NCBI RefSeq assembly: GCF_015351025.1
Contig: NZ_JADKRV010000010.1
Coordinates: 62,001 to 126,000 of the forward strand
Reading direction: 5' to 3'
DNA length: 64,000 nucleotides
Source: Curtobacterium sp. VKM Ac-1376
GTDB lineage: Bacteria > Actinomycetota > Actinomycetes > Actinomycetales > Microbacteriaceae
Shown here piece by piece: positions 50,780 through 59,324 of the stretch (positions are counted from its first letter, which is position 1; each line of letters opens with the position of its first letter). The position numbers were made by a program, and so were the translations under genes. Under the pieces are notes generated by a model. That model ran no database searches. It had not been told where the DNA came from and saw nothing but the letters and a program-made list of their open reading frames with translations.

Positions 50780-51891
50780 GCCGTGTCGGGATCGGCATCA
50801 TCGGTGCCGGCAACATCTCCACGCAGTACCTCGAGAACCTGACGAAGTTCGCCGACGTCGAGGTCCGCTTCGTGGCCGACGTGCTGCTCGATCGGGCAGC
50901 GGAGCAGGCTGCTTCGTACGGCGTGGCCGCGTCGGGCACGGTCGAGGAACTCCTCGCCCGCGACGACGTCTCCATCGTGATCAACCTGACGATCCCGGCG
51001 GCCCACGCCGAGGTCGACCAGCAGATCATCGACGCCGGCAAGCACGTCTGGAGCGAGAAGCCGATCGCGACCGACCACGCCTCGGCCGCCGCGGTGCTCG
51101 AGTCGGCGAAGGCCAAGGGACTGCGGGTCGCGACCGCTCCGGACACCGTGCTCGGCGCGGGCATCCAGACGGCGCTCCGTGCCATCGCCCGCGGTGACAT
51201 CGGTGAGCCGCTCTCCGCGACGACGCTGTTCCACGTTCCCGGACCCGAGGCGTGGCACCCGAACCCGGACTTCCTGTTCGCCACCGGTGCCGGTCCCCTG
51301 TTCGACATGGGCCCGTACTACGTGACGACCCTGGTGCACGCCTTCGGCACGGCCTCGCGCGTGCAGGCCGTCTCGTCGAAGTCGCTCGACCGGCGCACGA
51401 TCGCGTCCGGCCCCCGCGCCGGCGAGACGTTCCCGGTCGAGGTCCCGACCCACCACGCGGCGCTCATCGAGTTCGCCGGTGGGCAGTCGGCCCAGTCGAC
51501 GTTCTCGTTCCAGCACGCCCTCCCGCGCATGGGCTTCGTCGAGATCAACGGCACGCTCGGCACGATCTCGCTGCCGGACCCGAACACGTTCGAGGGCTCG
51601 TCGCAGCTCTGGCGCTACGGGCAGGACGAGCCGGAGACGCTCGAGGCGGTCGGCTCCACCTGGGGCCGTGGCACCGGCGTCGTCGAGCTCGCCCGCGCCA
51701 TCGCCGAGGACCGCCCCGAGCGCGCCTCCGGCGCCGTCGCGATGCACGTGCTCGACGTCCTGCTCGGCATCCGTGACGCGGCCGAGTCGGGTTCCGCCGT
51801 CGACATCACGTCGACCGTGGACGCGATCCCGCCGCTGCCCGAGGACTTCGACCCCGCGGCGGCCGTGCTGACCGCTGGCGCGAACGCCTAG
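50776..51891 (+). CDS. Gfo/Idh/MocA-family oxidoreductase
   Basis: The 371-residue protein begins with the NAD(P) fold VGIGIIGAGNISTQYLENL, followed by NLTIPAAHAEVDQQIIDAGKHVWSEKPIA-type wording (the EKP motif, with the catalytic-region Lys). The C-terminal alpha/beta domain contains GPLFDMGPYYV. Such enzymes oxidise sugar or inositol hydroxyls. GTG overlaps the isomerase stop by four bases, so the two are made together. A strong hairpin follows after 22 bp. Confidence 0.92.
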   Translation: MSRVGIGIIGAGNISTQYLENLTKFADVEVRFVADVLLDRAAEQAASYGVAASGTVEELLARDDVSIVINLTIPAAHAEVDQQIIDAGKHVWSEKPIATDHASAAAVLESAKAKGLRVATAPDTVLGAGIQTALRAIARGDIGEPLSATTLFHVPGPEAWHPNPDFLFATGAGPLFDMGPYYVTTLVHAFGTASRVQAVSSKSLDRRTIASGPRAGETFPVEVPTHHAALIEFAGGQSAQSTFSFQHALPRMGFVEINGTLGTISLPDPNTFEGSSQLWRYGQDEPETLEAVGSTWGRGTGVVELARAIAEDRPERASGAVAMHVLDVLLGIRDAAESGSAVDITSTVDAIPPLPEDFDPAAAVLTAGANA

Positions 51892-51913
51892 GAGCGCCGC
51901 GAGCACCATCCGC

Positions 51914-51962
51914 TGAGCAGAAATGGTCGGGTCCCGTACGGGTACCCGACCATTTCTGCTCA
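51914..51962. terminator. Long perfect inverted repeat after the oxidoreductase gene
   Basis: A perfect 19 bp stem (51914-51932 with 51944-51962) closes an 11 nt loop that contains the small palindrome CCCGTACGGG. The arms are A+T-rich in part (AGAAATGG). It probably ends the isomerase/oxidoreductase transcript. Confidence 0.65.
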
Positions 51963-52094
51963 CCAAGTGGGGGGCGGGGCGCGGCGGCACGGGCGCGGCT
52001 CTGCGCTCCGCGGCCCGATCTGCGCGGTTCGGCCAGGACTTCCGCGCTCGTCGGCCATCTGGAACGGCCCGAAGTCGCACCCTCCTTCACTCGG

Positions 52095-53306
52095 GTGATG
52101 AGAACCATGGGTGTGGAAGAGGAACTGCTCCTCATCGACCGGTCGACGGGTGTACCCGTGCCGGTGGCCGACGGTGTGCTGGCCGGCGCGATGGCGACAC
52201 GGGTGCCCGATCGGGGTGGCGTCGTCGGTGAGATGCAGCGCGAGATGATCGAGGTGATCACCCGACCGCACAGTTCCCTGGCGGCGCTGGGCGGGCAGGT
52301 GCTCGACAACCGGGCCCTCGTCGAACAGGTCGCGAACGGCTTCGGCGCGCACGCCGCACCGCTCGCCGCCTCGCCCACGACGGTGACCCCGCACGTCAGC
52401 GACGGCGCGCGGTACCGCCGGATGATGCAGCGGTACGGCACCATCCCGCGGCACAGCCTGACGTGCGGCCTGCACGTCCACGTGTCGATCGACTCCCCCG
52501 CCGAGGGCGTCGCCGTGCTCGACCGCATCCGGACGTGGACGCCGATCCTCATCGCCCTGAGCGCCAACTCACCCTTCCACGCAGGGAATGACACCGGTCA
52601 TGCCAGTTTCCGCTCGATTGCCTGGAACCAGTGGCCGTCCGCCGGACCGATGGAGCGGTTCGGCTCCGAGGAGCGGTACCGCACCGTCACCGAGAGCATG
52701 CTCCGCACCGGAGCCCTGCTCGACGAGGGCATGCTCTACCTCGACGCACGGTTGTCGCGGAGCCACCCCACCGTCGAGGTGCGGGTAGCGGACGTCCCGC
52801 TCGACCCGGGCGTGACCGTGACGATCGCCGGGATCGTCCGCGCCCTCGTCGACACCGCGGCCGAGGAGTGGCGCTCGGGTTCACTGGAGCGCGACACCCC
52901 CGCGTGCACCGTCCGCCTGGCGAACTGGCGCGCCGCACTCGAGGGCCTCGAGGGCGAGCTGGTGGACCCGCTGACCGGCCACGCCGCCCCCGCCCGTGAG
53001 GTCGTCACCCTCCTGCTCGCCCACGTGCTGCCGGCACTGACGGCGAACGGTGACGACCAGCTCGTGGAACGGGGTCTGGCCGACCTCTTCGCCCGCGGCA
53101 CCGGGGCGGCACGGCAGCGTGCGGCCTACGCGGCGACGGCTGACCTCGGCCAGGTCGCGTTGGCCGCGGCGATGACGAACATGCGCGCCCGGACGGGCCG
53201 GGTCGCCCCCGGGCAGCGTCCGGGCACCGCGTCGGAGTGGGGTGCCGGCGCGGCCCCGGTCGGCACCGGGTCCGCTGGTCACGGCGTCACCGGAACGGAG
53301 CGCTGA
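52095..53306 (+). CDS. YbdK-type carboxylate-amine ligase (glutamate-cysteine ligase 2 family)
   Basis: The 403-residue protein opens with TMGVEEELLLID, the GCS2/YbdK signature, followed by GEMQREMIEVITRPH, SLTCGLHVHVSID and AANSPFHAG-type wording (LSANSPFHAGNDTG). Members have weak glutamate-cysteine ligase activity, with the physiological role often unknown. No other glutathione or mycothiol gene is near. The start could be GTG 52095, ATG 52098 or ATG 52107. It overlaps the convergent small gene by 20 bp. Confidence 0.88.
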   Translation: MMRTMGVEEELLLIDRSTGVPVPVADGVLAGAMATRVPDRGGVVGEMQREMIEVITRPHSSLAALGGQVLDNRALVEQVANGFGAHAAPLAASPTTVTPHVSDGARYRRMMQRYGTIPRHSLTCGLHVHVSIDSPAEGVAVLDRIRTWTPILIALSANSPFHAGNDTGHASFRSIAWNQWPSAGPMERFGSEERYRTVTESMLRTGALLDEGMLYLDARLSRSHPTVEVRVADVPLDPGVTVTIAGIVRALVDTAAEEWRSGSLERDTPACTVRLANWRAALEGLEGELVDPLTGHAAPAREVVTLLLAHVLPALTANGDDQLVERGLADLFARGTGAARQRAAYAATADLGQVALAAAMTNMRARTGRVAPGQRPGTASEWGAGAAPVGTGSAGHGVTGTER

Positions 53307-53577
53307 TGGGCTCCAGGCGGCACCCGCGGCCCCGGACGAACCGTCGGCAGCGGGGCGTCATCGCGCTCGTGAACTCGATCTCGAACGCCTCGGCCCAGCC
53401 GGTGTTCGACGATTCGACGTCGAGCAGGAACTCGACAGGGATCCACGCCGGGTCATCGCACCCGGCGGGCCGGACCGGCAGGACGCGGGTCGAGAAGCCG
53501 GCGATCCAGGCCCGCCGGAGCACCCCGGGGAGTTTCCTCGCCTGCACCTCTCGGGGCAACACCACGCGTATCCACAT
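53287..53577 (-). CDS. Small hypothetical protein
   Basis: I do not recognise a family. The 96 residues are a mix of basic and hydrophobic (MWIRVVLPREVQARKL, then IPVEFLLDVESS and a basic end), without a membrane span. A ribosome site GGAGG before ATG 53577 and codon bias like the neighbours support it. It lies between the YbdK-like gene, which it overlaps antisense by 20 bp, and ctaD. Confidence 0.6.
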   Translation of the reverse strand: MWIRVVLPREVQARKLPGVLRRAWIAGFSTRVLPVRPAGCDDPAWIPVEFLLDVESSNTGWAEAFEIEFTSAMTPRCRRFVRGRGCRLEPISAPFR

Positions 53578-53697
53578 CTCGCTGCCTCCGGCTCATTCCT
53601 TGGGACACTCTGCGCACCCGATGGACAGAATCAACCTGACCGGAGATGACGGCTCGATCAGCGTCGCGCTTTCCGAACGAACCGATGGGAGCAGCTC

Positions 53698-55461
53698 GTG
53701 ACCGACCTCAGGAACCCACCCGTCCTCGGCGAGGAGCCGTCCGAGATCGGGCCGAAGCACCCGGTCCGCCTGGGCGCCCGCTTCGTGCACTGGCACACCT
53801 CGACCGACCACAAGACGATCGGCAACCTGTACCTGGTGACGTCGTTCGGGTACTTCTGCCTCGCCGGGATCATGGCCGTGGTGATGCGGACCGAGCTGTT
53901 CACGCCCGGGCTCGATGTGCTCGAGACGCGCGAGGAGTACAACCAACTGCTGACCATGCACGGCACGGTCATGCTGCTGCTGTTCGCGACGCCGTTGTTC
54001 GCCGGCTTCGCCAACGCGATCATGCCCCTGCAGCTCGGGGCGCCGGACGTCGCGTTCCCCCGGCTGAACGCGTTCTCGTACTGGCTCTACGCGGTCGGGA
54101 GCCTGGTGGCGATGGGCGGGTTCCTGACACCGGGCGGGGCGGCCGCGTTCGGGTGGACGGCCTACGCGCCGTTGTCCGACACGACCTTCGAGCCGGGCGT
54201 CGGCGGGCACCTCTGGGTCGCCGGCCTGAGCATGACCGGGTTCAGCACCATCCTCGGCTCCGTGAACTTCATCACCACCGTGGTGACGATGCGCGCGCCG
54301 GGCATGACCATGTTCCGGATGCCGATCTTCACGTGGAACGTGCTCATCACGTCGATCCTCGTGCTGATGGCGTTCCCCGTCCTGGCGGTGGCGCTGTTCG
54401 GTCTGCTGCTCGACCGGGTCTTCGACGCGCAGATCTTCAACCCGGCCAACGGCGGTCCGCTGCTGTGGCAGCACCTGTTCTGGTTCTTCGGGCACCCGGA
54501 GGTCTACGTGATCGCCCTGCCCTTCTTCGGCATCGTCTCCGAGGTCTTCCCCGCGTTCAGCCGGAAGCCGATCTTCGGCTACAAGACCCTCGTCTACGCG
54601 ACCATCTCCATCGCGGCCCTGTCGATCACCGTCTGGGCGCACCACATGTTCGCGACGGGTGGTGTCCTGCTGCCGTGGTTCGCCCTGCTCACGATGCTCA
54701 TCGCGGTGCCGACGGGCGTGAAGATCTTCAACTGGGTCGGCACGATGTGGCGCGGTTCGGTGACGTTCGAGACGCCGATCCTGTGGGCGATCGGGTTCCT
54801 GGTGACCTTCACGTTCGGCGGGCTCACCGGCGTCATCCTGGCCTCTCCGCCGCTCGACTTCCACGTCCACGACTCGTACTTCGTGGTGGCGCACTTCCAC
54901 TACGTGGTCTTCGGCACCGTCGTCTTCGCGATGTTCTCCGGCTTCTACTTCTGGTGGCCGAAGTTCACCGGCAAGATGCTCGGCGAACGGCTCGGGAAGA
55001 TCCACTTCTGGATGCTCTTCATCGGGTTCCACATGACGTTCCTCATCCAGCACTGGCTCGGGGTGATCGGGATGCCCCGCCGGTACGCCAGTTACCTGGA
55101 GGAGGACAACTTCACCTGGCTGCACGAGGTCTCGACGGTGGGCGCGTTCCTGACGGCCGCCTCGATGATCCCGTTCTTCCTCAACGTCGTGCAGACGATG
55201 CGGAAGGGTCAGAAGGTGCTCGTCAACGACCCCTGGGGCTACGGTCGCTCGCTCGAGTGGGCGACGAGCTGCCCGCCGCCGCGGCACAACTTCACGTCCG
55301 TACCGCGCATCCGCTCGGAGTCGCCGGCGTTCGACCTGAACCACCCGGAGGCCGGCGTCCCGGTCGGCGTCGGCCCGGCGATGGACGCCCCCGATGCGGC
55401 GACCCACGACCAGGCGACGGGCAAGATCCGCAACCCGAAGCAGACCGACCAGAAGTTCTGA
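53698..55461 (+). CDS. ctaD: Cytochrome c oxidase subunit I (aa3 type)
   Basis: The membrane subunit that holds heme a and the heme a3-CuB centre. The 587 residues show [11 protein letters not shown] (heme a His), [14 protein letters not shown] with the His-Tyr pair of Cu[11 protein letters not shown] with the two CuB His, and [11 protein letters not shown] with the heme His pair. No ctaC, ctaE or bc1 gene is nearby, so this copy is separate from the usual cta-qcr locus. GTG 53698 follows a GGGAGCAG ribosome site. Confidence 0.95.
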   Translation: MTDLRNPPVLGEEPSEIGPKHPVRLGARFVHWHTSTDHKTIGNLYLVTSFGYFCLAGIMAVVMRTELFTPGLDVLETREEYNQLLTMHGTVMLLLFATPLFAGFANAIMPLQLGAPDVAFPRLNAFSYWLYAVGSLVAMGGFLTPGGAAAFGWTAYAPLSDTTFEPGVGGHLWVAGLSMTGFSTILGSVNFITTVVTMRAPGMTMFRMPIFTWNVLITSILVLMAFPVLAVALFGLLLDRVFDAQIFNPANGGPLLWQHLFWFFGHPEVYVIALPFFGIVSEVFPAFSRKPIFGYKTLVYATISIAALSITVWAHHMFATGGVLLPWFALLTMLIAVPTGVKIFNWVGTMWRGSVTFETPILWAIGFLVTFTFGGLTGVILASPPLDFHVHDSYFVVAHFHYVVFGTVVFAMFSGFYFWWPKFTGKMLGERLGKIHFWMLFIGFHMTFLIQHWLGVIGMPRRYASYLEEDNFTWLHEVSTVGAFLTAASMIPFFLNVVQTMRKGQKVLVNDPWGYGRSLEWATSCPPPRHNFTSVPRIRSESPAFDLNHPEAGVPVGVGPAMDAPDAATHDQATGKIRNPKQTDQKF

Positions 55462-55482
55462 GAACCGGCACGAGCACCGACG

Positions 55483-56100
55483 TCAGCGCCCGTCGCCGGG
55501 CACCAGGCGCTCGAGCAACCGCAGCACCCGCTCGCCGTCGACGGCCTCCGGGTCCAGCAGCCACTGGACCTGGAGGCCGTCCGACGCGGCGATGCTCAGG
55601 CTCGCCAGGTCGACGGGGTCGAGGTCGGCGCGGATGCGACCGCTCGCCTGGTCGGCCTCGATGAGCACGGACAATTCGGTGCGCAGCCGGGCGAAGCGCT
55701 CGCGCATGAACTCGCGGGTGGCCGGGTGGCCCTCCTGCACGGCGTCCGCCCCCAGGGTCGTGTAGAGCTGCACGAGCCCGGGCACCGCACGGTTGCGGGA
55801 CGCGCTCTCCCGCATGTCCCCGATCGCTGACTTCATCCGGTCGGGCGCCCCCTGCTCACGGACCTCGTGCTCGCGGTACACGGCGAGCAGCAGTTCGTCA
55901 CGACTCGGGAAGTAGTGCCGGAGCGCCGCGTGGGTGATCCCGAGGGCTTCGGCCACCGAGCGCAGCGACGACGCGTCGACGCCCTGCTCCGCCACCATGC
56001 GGATCATCTCGTCGAGGATCTGCGTCCGCCGCTCGGCGCCCTTGCGGTACCCGCCGCGACGCGGCTGGGCCGCGTCGTCATCGTCGGCGGGGTGCGTCAT
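55483..56100 (-). CDS. TetR-family transcriptional regulator
   Basis: The 205-residue protein has a TetR DNA-binding domain at residues 20-70: RRTQILDEMIRMVAEQGVDASSLRSVAEALGITHAALRHYFPSRDELL (read in parts), with the canonical HYFPSRDELL end. The ligand domain is all helical. It ends 21 bp from the convergent ctaD stop; a hairpin lies beyond its start. Confidence 0.9.
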   Translation of the reverse strand: MTHPADDDDAAQPRRGGYRKGAERRTQILDEMIRMVAEQGVDASSLRSVAEALGITHAALRHYFPSRDELLLAVYREHEVREQGAPDRMKSAIGDMRESASRNRAVPGLVQLYTTLGADAVQEGHPATREFMRERFARLRTELSVLIEADQASGRIRADLDPVDLASLSIAASDGLQVQWLLDPEAVDGERVLRLLERLVPGDGR

Positions 56101-56130
56101 GCACCCAACTTACCGCTGGAAGGTTTTTCT

Positions 56131-56166
56131 CGGGAGGCCCGTGGCGGACTCGCCACGGGCCTCCCG
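56131..56166. terminator. Terminator hairpin
   Basis: A perfect 16 bp stem (56131-56146 with 56151-56166) and a 4 nt loop follow the MarR gene on the minus strand. A TTTTTCT run (56124-56130) lies on its left, that is after the stem in the plus-to-minus direction as A residues, so it may also serve as a plain insulator. The arm matches that at 27879-27920. Confidence 0.65.
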
Positions 56167-56221
56167 TCCGCCGTGCGGTCGCGTCGCACCCGTCGACTCG
56201 CGTCCGCCGCGCGCGCTCGCG

Positions 56222-56758
56222 TCAGTCGTGATCGTCGACCGTGTACTCGTCGACGGGCGCAGGCGCACCCCCGGCGAGCGCGTCGACGATCTTGTTGAGT
56301 GAGTCCGCCAGGACGGCGTTGTCCGTGTCGGAGAGGCGCTCGAGGACATCGACGACCGCGGCGTGGAACTGCGCGTACGAGGCGTCGATCTTCTCGGCGG
56401 CCTGGTCCGTGGTGGCGAGCACCTGTGCTCGGCGGTCGGTGGGGTGTGCCGTGCGGGACAGCAGCCCCTTCTGCACGAGGCCGTCGACGATCTTCGTGAC
56501 CGAGGCATTGGAGACCGCGAGCATGACGGCGAGGTCCTTCGGGCCCATCGTCCGCCCGTCGCGGTGCGCCTGGAGCATGTACCGGACGGTCAGGAACTCG
56601 TTCTTCGACAGGCCGCTCTCGATGCGGGCGGACTCGATCTGCTGGTCCTCGGTGTGCTGCAGCCGCAGCAGGGCTTCGACCGCGGTCTTCGCGGCCGGCG
56701 AGCCGGGCTCGCGGGCGTAGAGGTGGACGTGCTCTCGGCGGACGACGGTCAACGGCAT
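56222..56758 (-). CDS. MarR-family transcriptional regulator
   Basis: The 178-residue winged-helix protein has LSKNEFLTVRYMLQAHRDGRTMGPKDLAVMLAVSN (in parts), recognition helix NASVTKIVDGLVQKGLLSR and wing AHPTDRRAQVL. It resembles the other MarR protein at 49170 in domain order. An AAGGAG ribosome site lies before ATG 56758. A 60-residue gene precedes it in the same direction, possibly in one operon. Confidence 0.87.
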   Translation of the reverse strand: MPLTVVRREHVHLYAREPGSPAAKTAVEALLRLQHTEDQQIESARIESGLSKNEFLTVRYMLQAHRDGRTMGPKDLAVMLAVSNASVTKIVDGLVQKGLLSRTAHPTDRRAQVLATTDQAAEKIDASYAQFHAAVVDVLERLSDTDNAVLADSLNKIVDALAGGAPAPVDEYTVDDHD

Positions 56759-56816
56759 GGGGTCATGCGCTCCTTGCTCTGCGGCTTGCCCTGCGGCGCT
56801 GTGCGGCCTGCGGGCG

Positions 56817-56999
56817 CTACGCGGCGGGGGTGGTGAAGAAGTCCGAGTAGGACGGTTCGGCCCGACGAGCGAGCAGCGAGGGGTCCTGGATACGGCGCTC
56901 GACGTAGGCGTCGATGATCGCCGGGTCGGTGAGGCCGACGCGCGTGTGGCTGCCGCCCGTCCGTGCAACCCGAGGCATCCCGGAGTACGTGCTGTGCAT
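56817..56999 (-). CDS. Small hypothetical protein (60 aa)
   Basis: No family recognised. The 60 residues are hydrophilic, with THTRVGLTDP-like and YVERRIQDPSLLARR segments and an SYSDFFTTP end. A purine-rich AGAAGGGCGGG stretch precedes ATG 56999. It lies 58 bp upstream of the MarR gene, and the divergent hsp20 control region is on its other side. Confidence 0.5.
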   Translation of the reverse strand: MHSTYSGMPRVARTGGSHTRVGLTDPAIIDAYVERRIQDPSLLARRAEPSYSDFFTTPAA

Positions 57000-57142
57000 G
57001 TCGTGTCCCGCCCTTCTTGCTTGCCGTGTGTCCCCTGCGGACGTCTGAACTATTTCACACCGTGAACGATCAGAGCAACGAACCATTTGGGATGTGTACG
57101 TTTTGCGCGCCGAAGGGTTCCCGGCGTCTTCTGAGCGTTCTT

Positions 57143-57169
57143 TTGGCACTCACAAGGGTCGAGTGCTAA
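57143..57169 (+). promoter_or_regulatory. CIRCE element (HrcA operator) over the hsp20 promoter
   Basis: TTGGCACTC (57143-57151), nine bases, GAGTGCTAA (57161-57169) matches the CIRCE consensus with one change in the left arm. A promoter TTGGCA-18 bp-TAAAAC (57143-57148, 57167-57172) lies exactly on it, so bound HrcA would block RNA polymerase. Confidence 0.85.
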
Positions 57170-57180
57170 AACAGTGGCAG

Positions 57181-57199
57181 TTGAGTCGAGGGGACTCAA
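57181..57199 (+). promoter_or_regulatory. HAIR element (HspR operator)
   Basis: TTGAGT (57181-57186), seven bases, ACTCAA (57194-57199) fits the HAIR consensus CTTGAGT-N7-ACTCAAG except for the outermost pair, which here is a complementary G/C. It lies 12 bp after the CIRCE element, around or just after the predicted transcription start. Confidence 0.75.
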
Positions 57200-57225
57200 C
57201 GAGAACCACGAAGGAGTTGATTTCG

Positions 57226-57669
57226 ATGACGATGAACTTCGACCCGTTCCGCGAGCTCGACCGACTCGCGGGTTCGCTCCTCGGCACCGCTGGCGGCCCG
57301 CGCTCGATGCCGATGGACCTGTACCGCACCGGGGACCACTACGTCCTCGACGTCGACCTGCCCGGCATCGACCCGGGCTCGGTCGACATCGACGTGGACG
57401 GCTCGGTCCTGACGATCCGCGCCGAGCGCACCCTCGGGGCGCCGGAGGGCTCGCAGTGGATCACGCGCGAGCGCCAGCCCGGCACGTTCGTCCGGCAGTT
57501 GACCCTGGGCGAGGGGCTCGACGCGGAGCGCATCACCGCCGGGTACGACAACGGTGTGCTGAGCGTCACGATCCCGGTCAAGGAGTCCGCGAAGCCGCGC
57601 AAGATCGCCGTCACCGTCGGCGGTGGGTCCGAGCAGCTCGCGGTCGGTTCCGGCACCGCCGCCGAGTGA
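57226..57669 (+). CDS. Hsp20/alpha-crystallin small heat shock protein
   Basis: An ATP-independent holdase of 147 residues. The N-terminal MNFDPFRELDRLAGSLLG, the alpha-crystallin core (PMDLYRTGDHYVLDVDLPGID to LTIRAERT) and the C-terminal GVLSVTIPV (the conserved A-x-x-x-n-GVL motif form) are present; the IxI tail is KIAV-like. A ribosome site AAGGAG precedes ATG 57226. Upstream CIRCE and HAIR sites indicate control by both HrcA and HspR. A small membrane protein gene follows by 11 bp. Confidence 0.93.
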   Translation: MTMNFDPFRELDRLAGSLLGTAGGPRSMPMDLYRTGDHYVLDVDLPGIDPGSVDIDVDGSVLTIRAERTLGAPEGSQWITRERQPGTFVRQLTLGEGLDAERITAGYDNGVLSVTIPVKESAKPRKIAVTVGGGSEQLAVGSGTAAE

Positions 57670-57680
57670 GGAGTTGACCG

Positions 57681-58007
57681 ATGACGTCCGTCCTGTTGAA
57701 CGCGGTGGTCGCGGTCCTCGCCGTCACCGCGGCGCTCGCGCTGACGAGCCTGGACCGGCGTACCGCCGTGCTCCTCGGAGCCACCGGCAGCCTGACCGGC
57801 ACCTTCCTCGCCTGGGTCGCCGCCCCGCGGGTCTGGGAGCAGTCACTCCTGGTCCCCTGGATCGCAGCGGTCCTGGGTACCGCCCTGCTGATCGCGGGGT
57901 GGAGCGCGGTCCGCGCGTACTCCGGGATCTTCGAGGCGCCCCGCCACGAAGAACCCGAGACGGGGGCGTTGATGACCGTGGGCGGGTCCACCCCGTCCCT
58001 GCGGTGA
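57681..58007 (+). CDS. Small membrane protein downstream of hsp20
   Basis: The 108 residues contain three hydrophobic segments (about 4-22, 28-48, 58-76) and a polar C-terminus. I do not recognise a family. A GAGGAG ribosome site lies before the ATG, and the 11 bp gap to hsp20 suggests cotranscription and therefore heat control. A strong terminator follows. Confidence 0.7.
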   Translation: MTSVLLNAVVAVLAVTAALALTSLDRRTAVLLGATGSLTGTFLAWVAAPRVWEQSLLVPWIAAVLGTALLIAGWSAVRAYSGIFEAPRHEEPETGALMTVGGSTPSLR

Positions 58008-58021
58008 CCCCCTGACGACAC

Positions 58022-58054
58022 GGAGGCCCGGCGCACGTCGTGCGCCGGGCCTCC
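58022..58054. terminator. Bidirectional terminator hairpin
   Basis: A perfect 15 bp stem (58022-58036 with 58040-58054) and a 3 nt loop separate the convergent hsp20 operon and the catalase gene. Confidence 0.8.
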
Positions 58055-58089
58055 CGTCGTTCCGTCGGTCGCCGGGGCGACCGTCGGGA

Positions 58090-58971
58090 CTACTCCTTGT
58101 TGAGCTTGTCCTGCACCAGACCGGCCGTCTTCTCGACGACGTTCGGGATCTCGGTCGTGCCGTAGAGCCGGACGTCGGGGTGCGTGGGCGGGGGGTACGC
58201 GGCCGAGGTGGTGGGGCCGTCGTGGTACGAGTACTCGCCCTTGCCGTCGAACGACGGGCCACTCGCCCACGGGCCGTTCTTCGCCTCGGCACCGTCGGAG
58301 AAGTTGAGGTACTGGTAGTTGACCTCCTGGTTCTCCTTCGACTGCGGGAAGTTGCTCGGCACCGGGAAGCCCTCGACGCCCTTCTCGCGCAGCTCGGCCG
58401 CAGCCGTCGCCCACATGTTCTGGTGCATCGTGTCGCGGGCGATGAGGAACGACAGCAGGTCCCGGACACCATGGTCGTCGGTCATGTGGTAGAGCCGCGC
58501 GGCCTGCACACGGCCCTGCATCTCGGCGTTCTCGTTCGCCGTGAAGTCGGCGAGCAGGTTGCCGCTGGCGGTGATGTACGAGCCCTGCCAGGGGTTGCCG
58601 TTGCTGTCCACCGGGCGGGCACCCGCGCCGGCGACGATGGCGTGCTGGACGTCGGTGCCACCGACGACCGCGGCGACCGTGGGGTCGTCCTGCAGCGCGT
58701 CCTCGGTGATGCCGAGCGGGGACTTCTCGAGCAGCTGCGCGATCATCGTCGCGAGCATCTCGACGTGGCCCATCTCCTCCGCACCGATGCCGAACACCAT
58801 GTCGCGGTACTTGCCGGGGATGTGCATGTTCCACGCCTGGAACTGGTACTGCAGCGCGACGGAGATCTCTCCGTACTGGCCGCCGAGCACCTCCTGCAGC
58901 TTGCGGGCGTAGATCGCATCGGGCTTGTCGGGCGTGGCCTTGAACTGGAGTTCCTGCTTGTGGAAGTACAA
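58090..58971 (-). CDS. Manganese catalase
   Basis: A di-manganese enzyme that removes hydrogen peroxide. The 293-residue protein has the family opening YFHKQELQFKATPDKPD, and ligands Glu35, Glu66 and His69 (AEEMGHVEML), a later Glu in ANENAE and His183 (DTMHQNMW). No ATG or GTG fits; a TTG at 58971 lies six bases after a perfect AAGGAG (58978-58983) and gives the usual first residue, so TTG is taken as start. It is cytoplasmic. Confidence 0.92.
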   Translation of the reverse strand: MYFHKQELQFKATPDKPDAIYARKLQEVLGGQYGEISVALQYQFQAWNMHIPGKYRDMVFGIGAEEMGHVEMLATMIAQLLEKSPLGITEDALQDDPTVAAVVGGTDVQHAIVAGAGARPVDSNGNPWQGSYITASGNLLADFTANENAEMQGRVQAARLYHMTDDHGVRDLLSFLIARDTMHQNMWATAAAELREKGVEGFPVPSNFPQSKENQEVNYQYLNFSDGAEAKNGPWASGPSFDGKGEYSYHDGPTTSAAYPPPTHPDVRLYGTTEIPNVVEKTAGLVQDKLNKE

Positions 58972-59194
58972 ATCGTGCTCCTTCGTCTCAGCGGGTGCTC
59001 GGCGACGCGGGTACTCATCGACCGAGCGCTTGCAGGGCCGATGCTCCGCCGGGTCTGCTGGGCGGCCATCCGGAGTGGCCGGATCACGCGGGCAAGCCGA
59101 CCGCCGTGAGCGGACCCGGCCTTCACCCGGCAGGACGAGACGCTTCCGCCCACCGCCCGATGCCGTCGACCGTCCGGTTCCGCAGGCTGGGACC

Positions 59195-59296
59195 ATGCAG
59201 ACCTCCACGAAGCACACGATCGCCACGCTGCTGCTCTGCGCGGCGATCGTGATCGCCACCGTCATCGCGCTCATGGCCATGACGCCGCCCGCGTGA
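59195..59296 (+). CDS. Very small single-span membrane peptide (33 aa)
   Basis: The frame encodes a polar start (MQTSTKH), one hydrophobic segment of about 22 residues and a short PPA tail. It ends 28 bp before the histidine kinase gene, on the same strand. No clear ribosome site is visible, and the frame could be chance, but a small membrane peptide beside a two-component system is plausible. Confidence 0.4.
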   Translation: MQTSTKHTIATLLLCAAIVIATVIALMAMTPPA

Positions 59297-59324
59297 CGCT
59301 GCTGCGGCATGGGAGGATCGCTCC

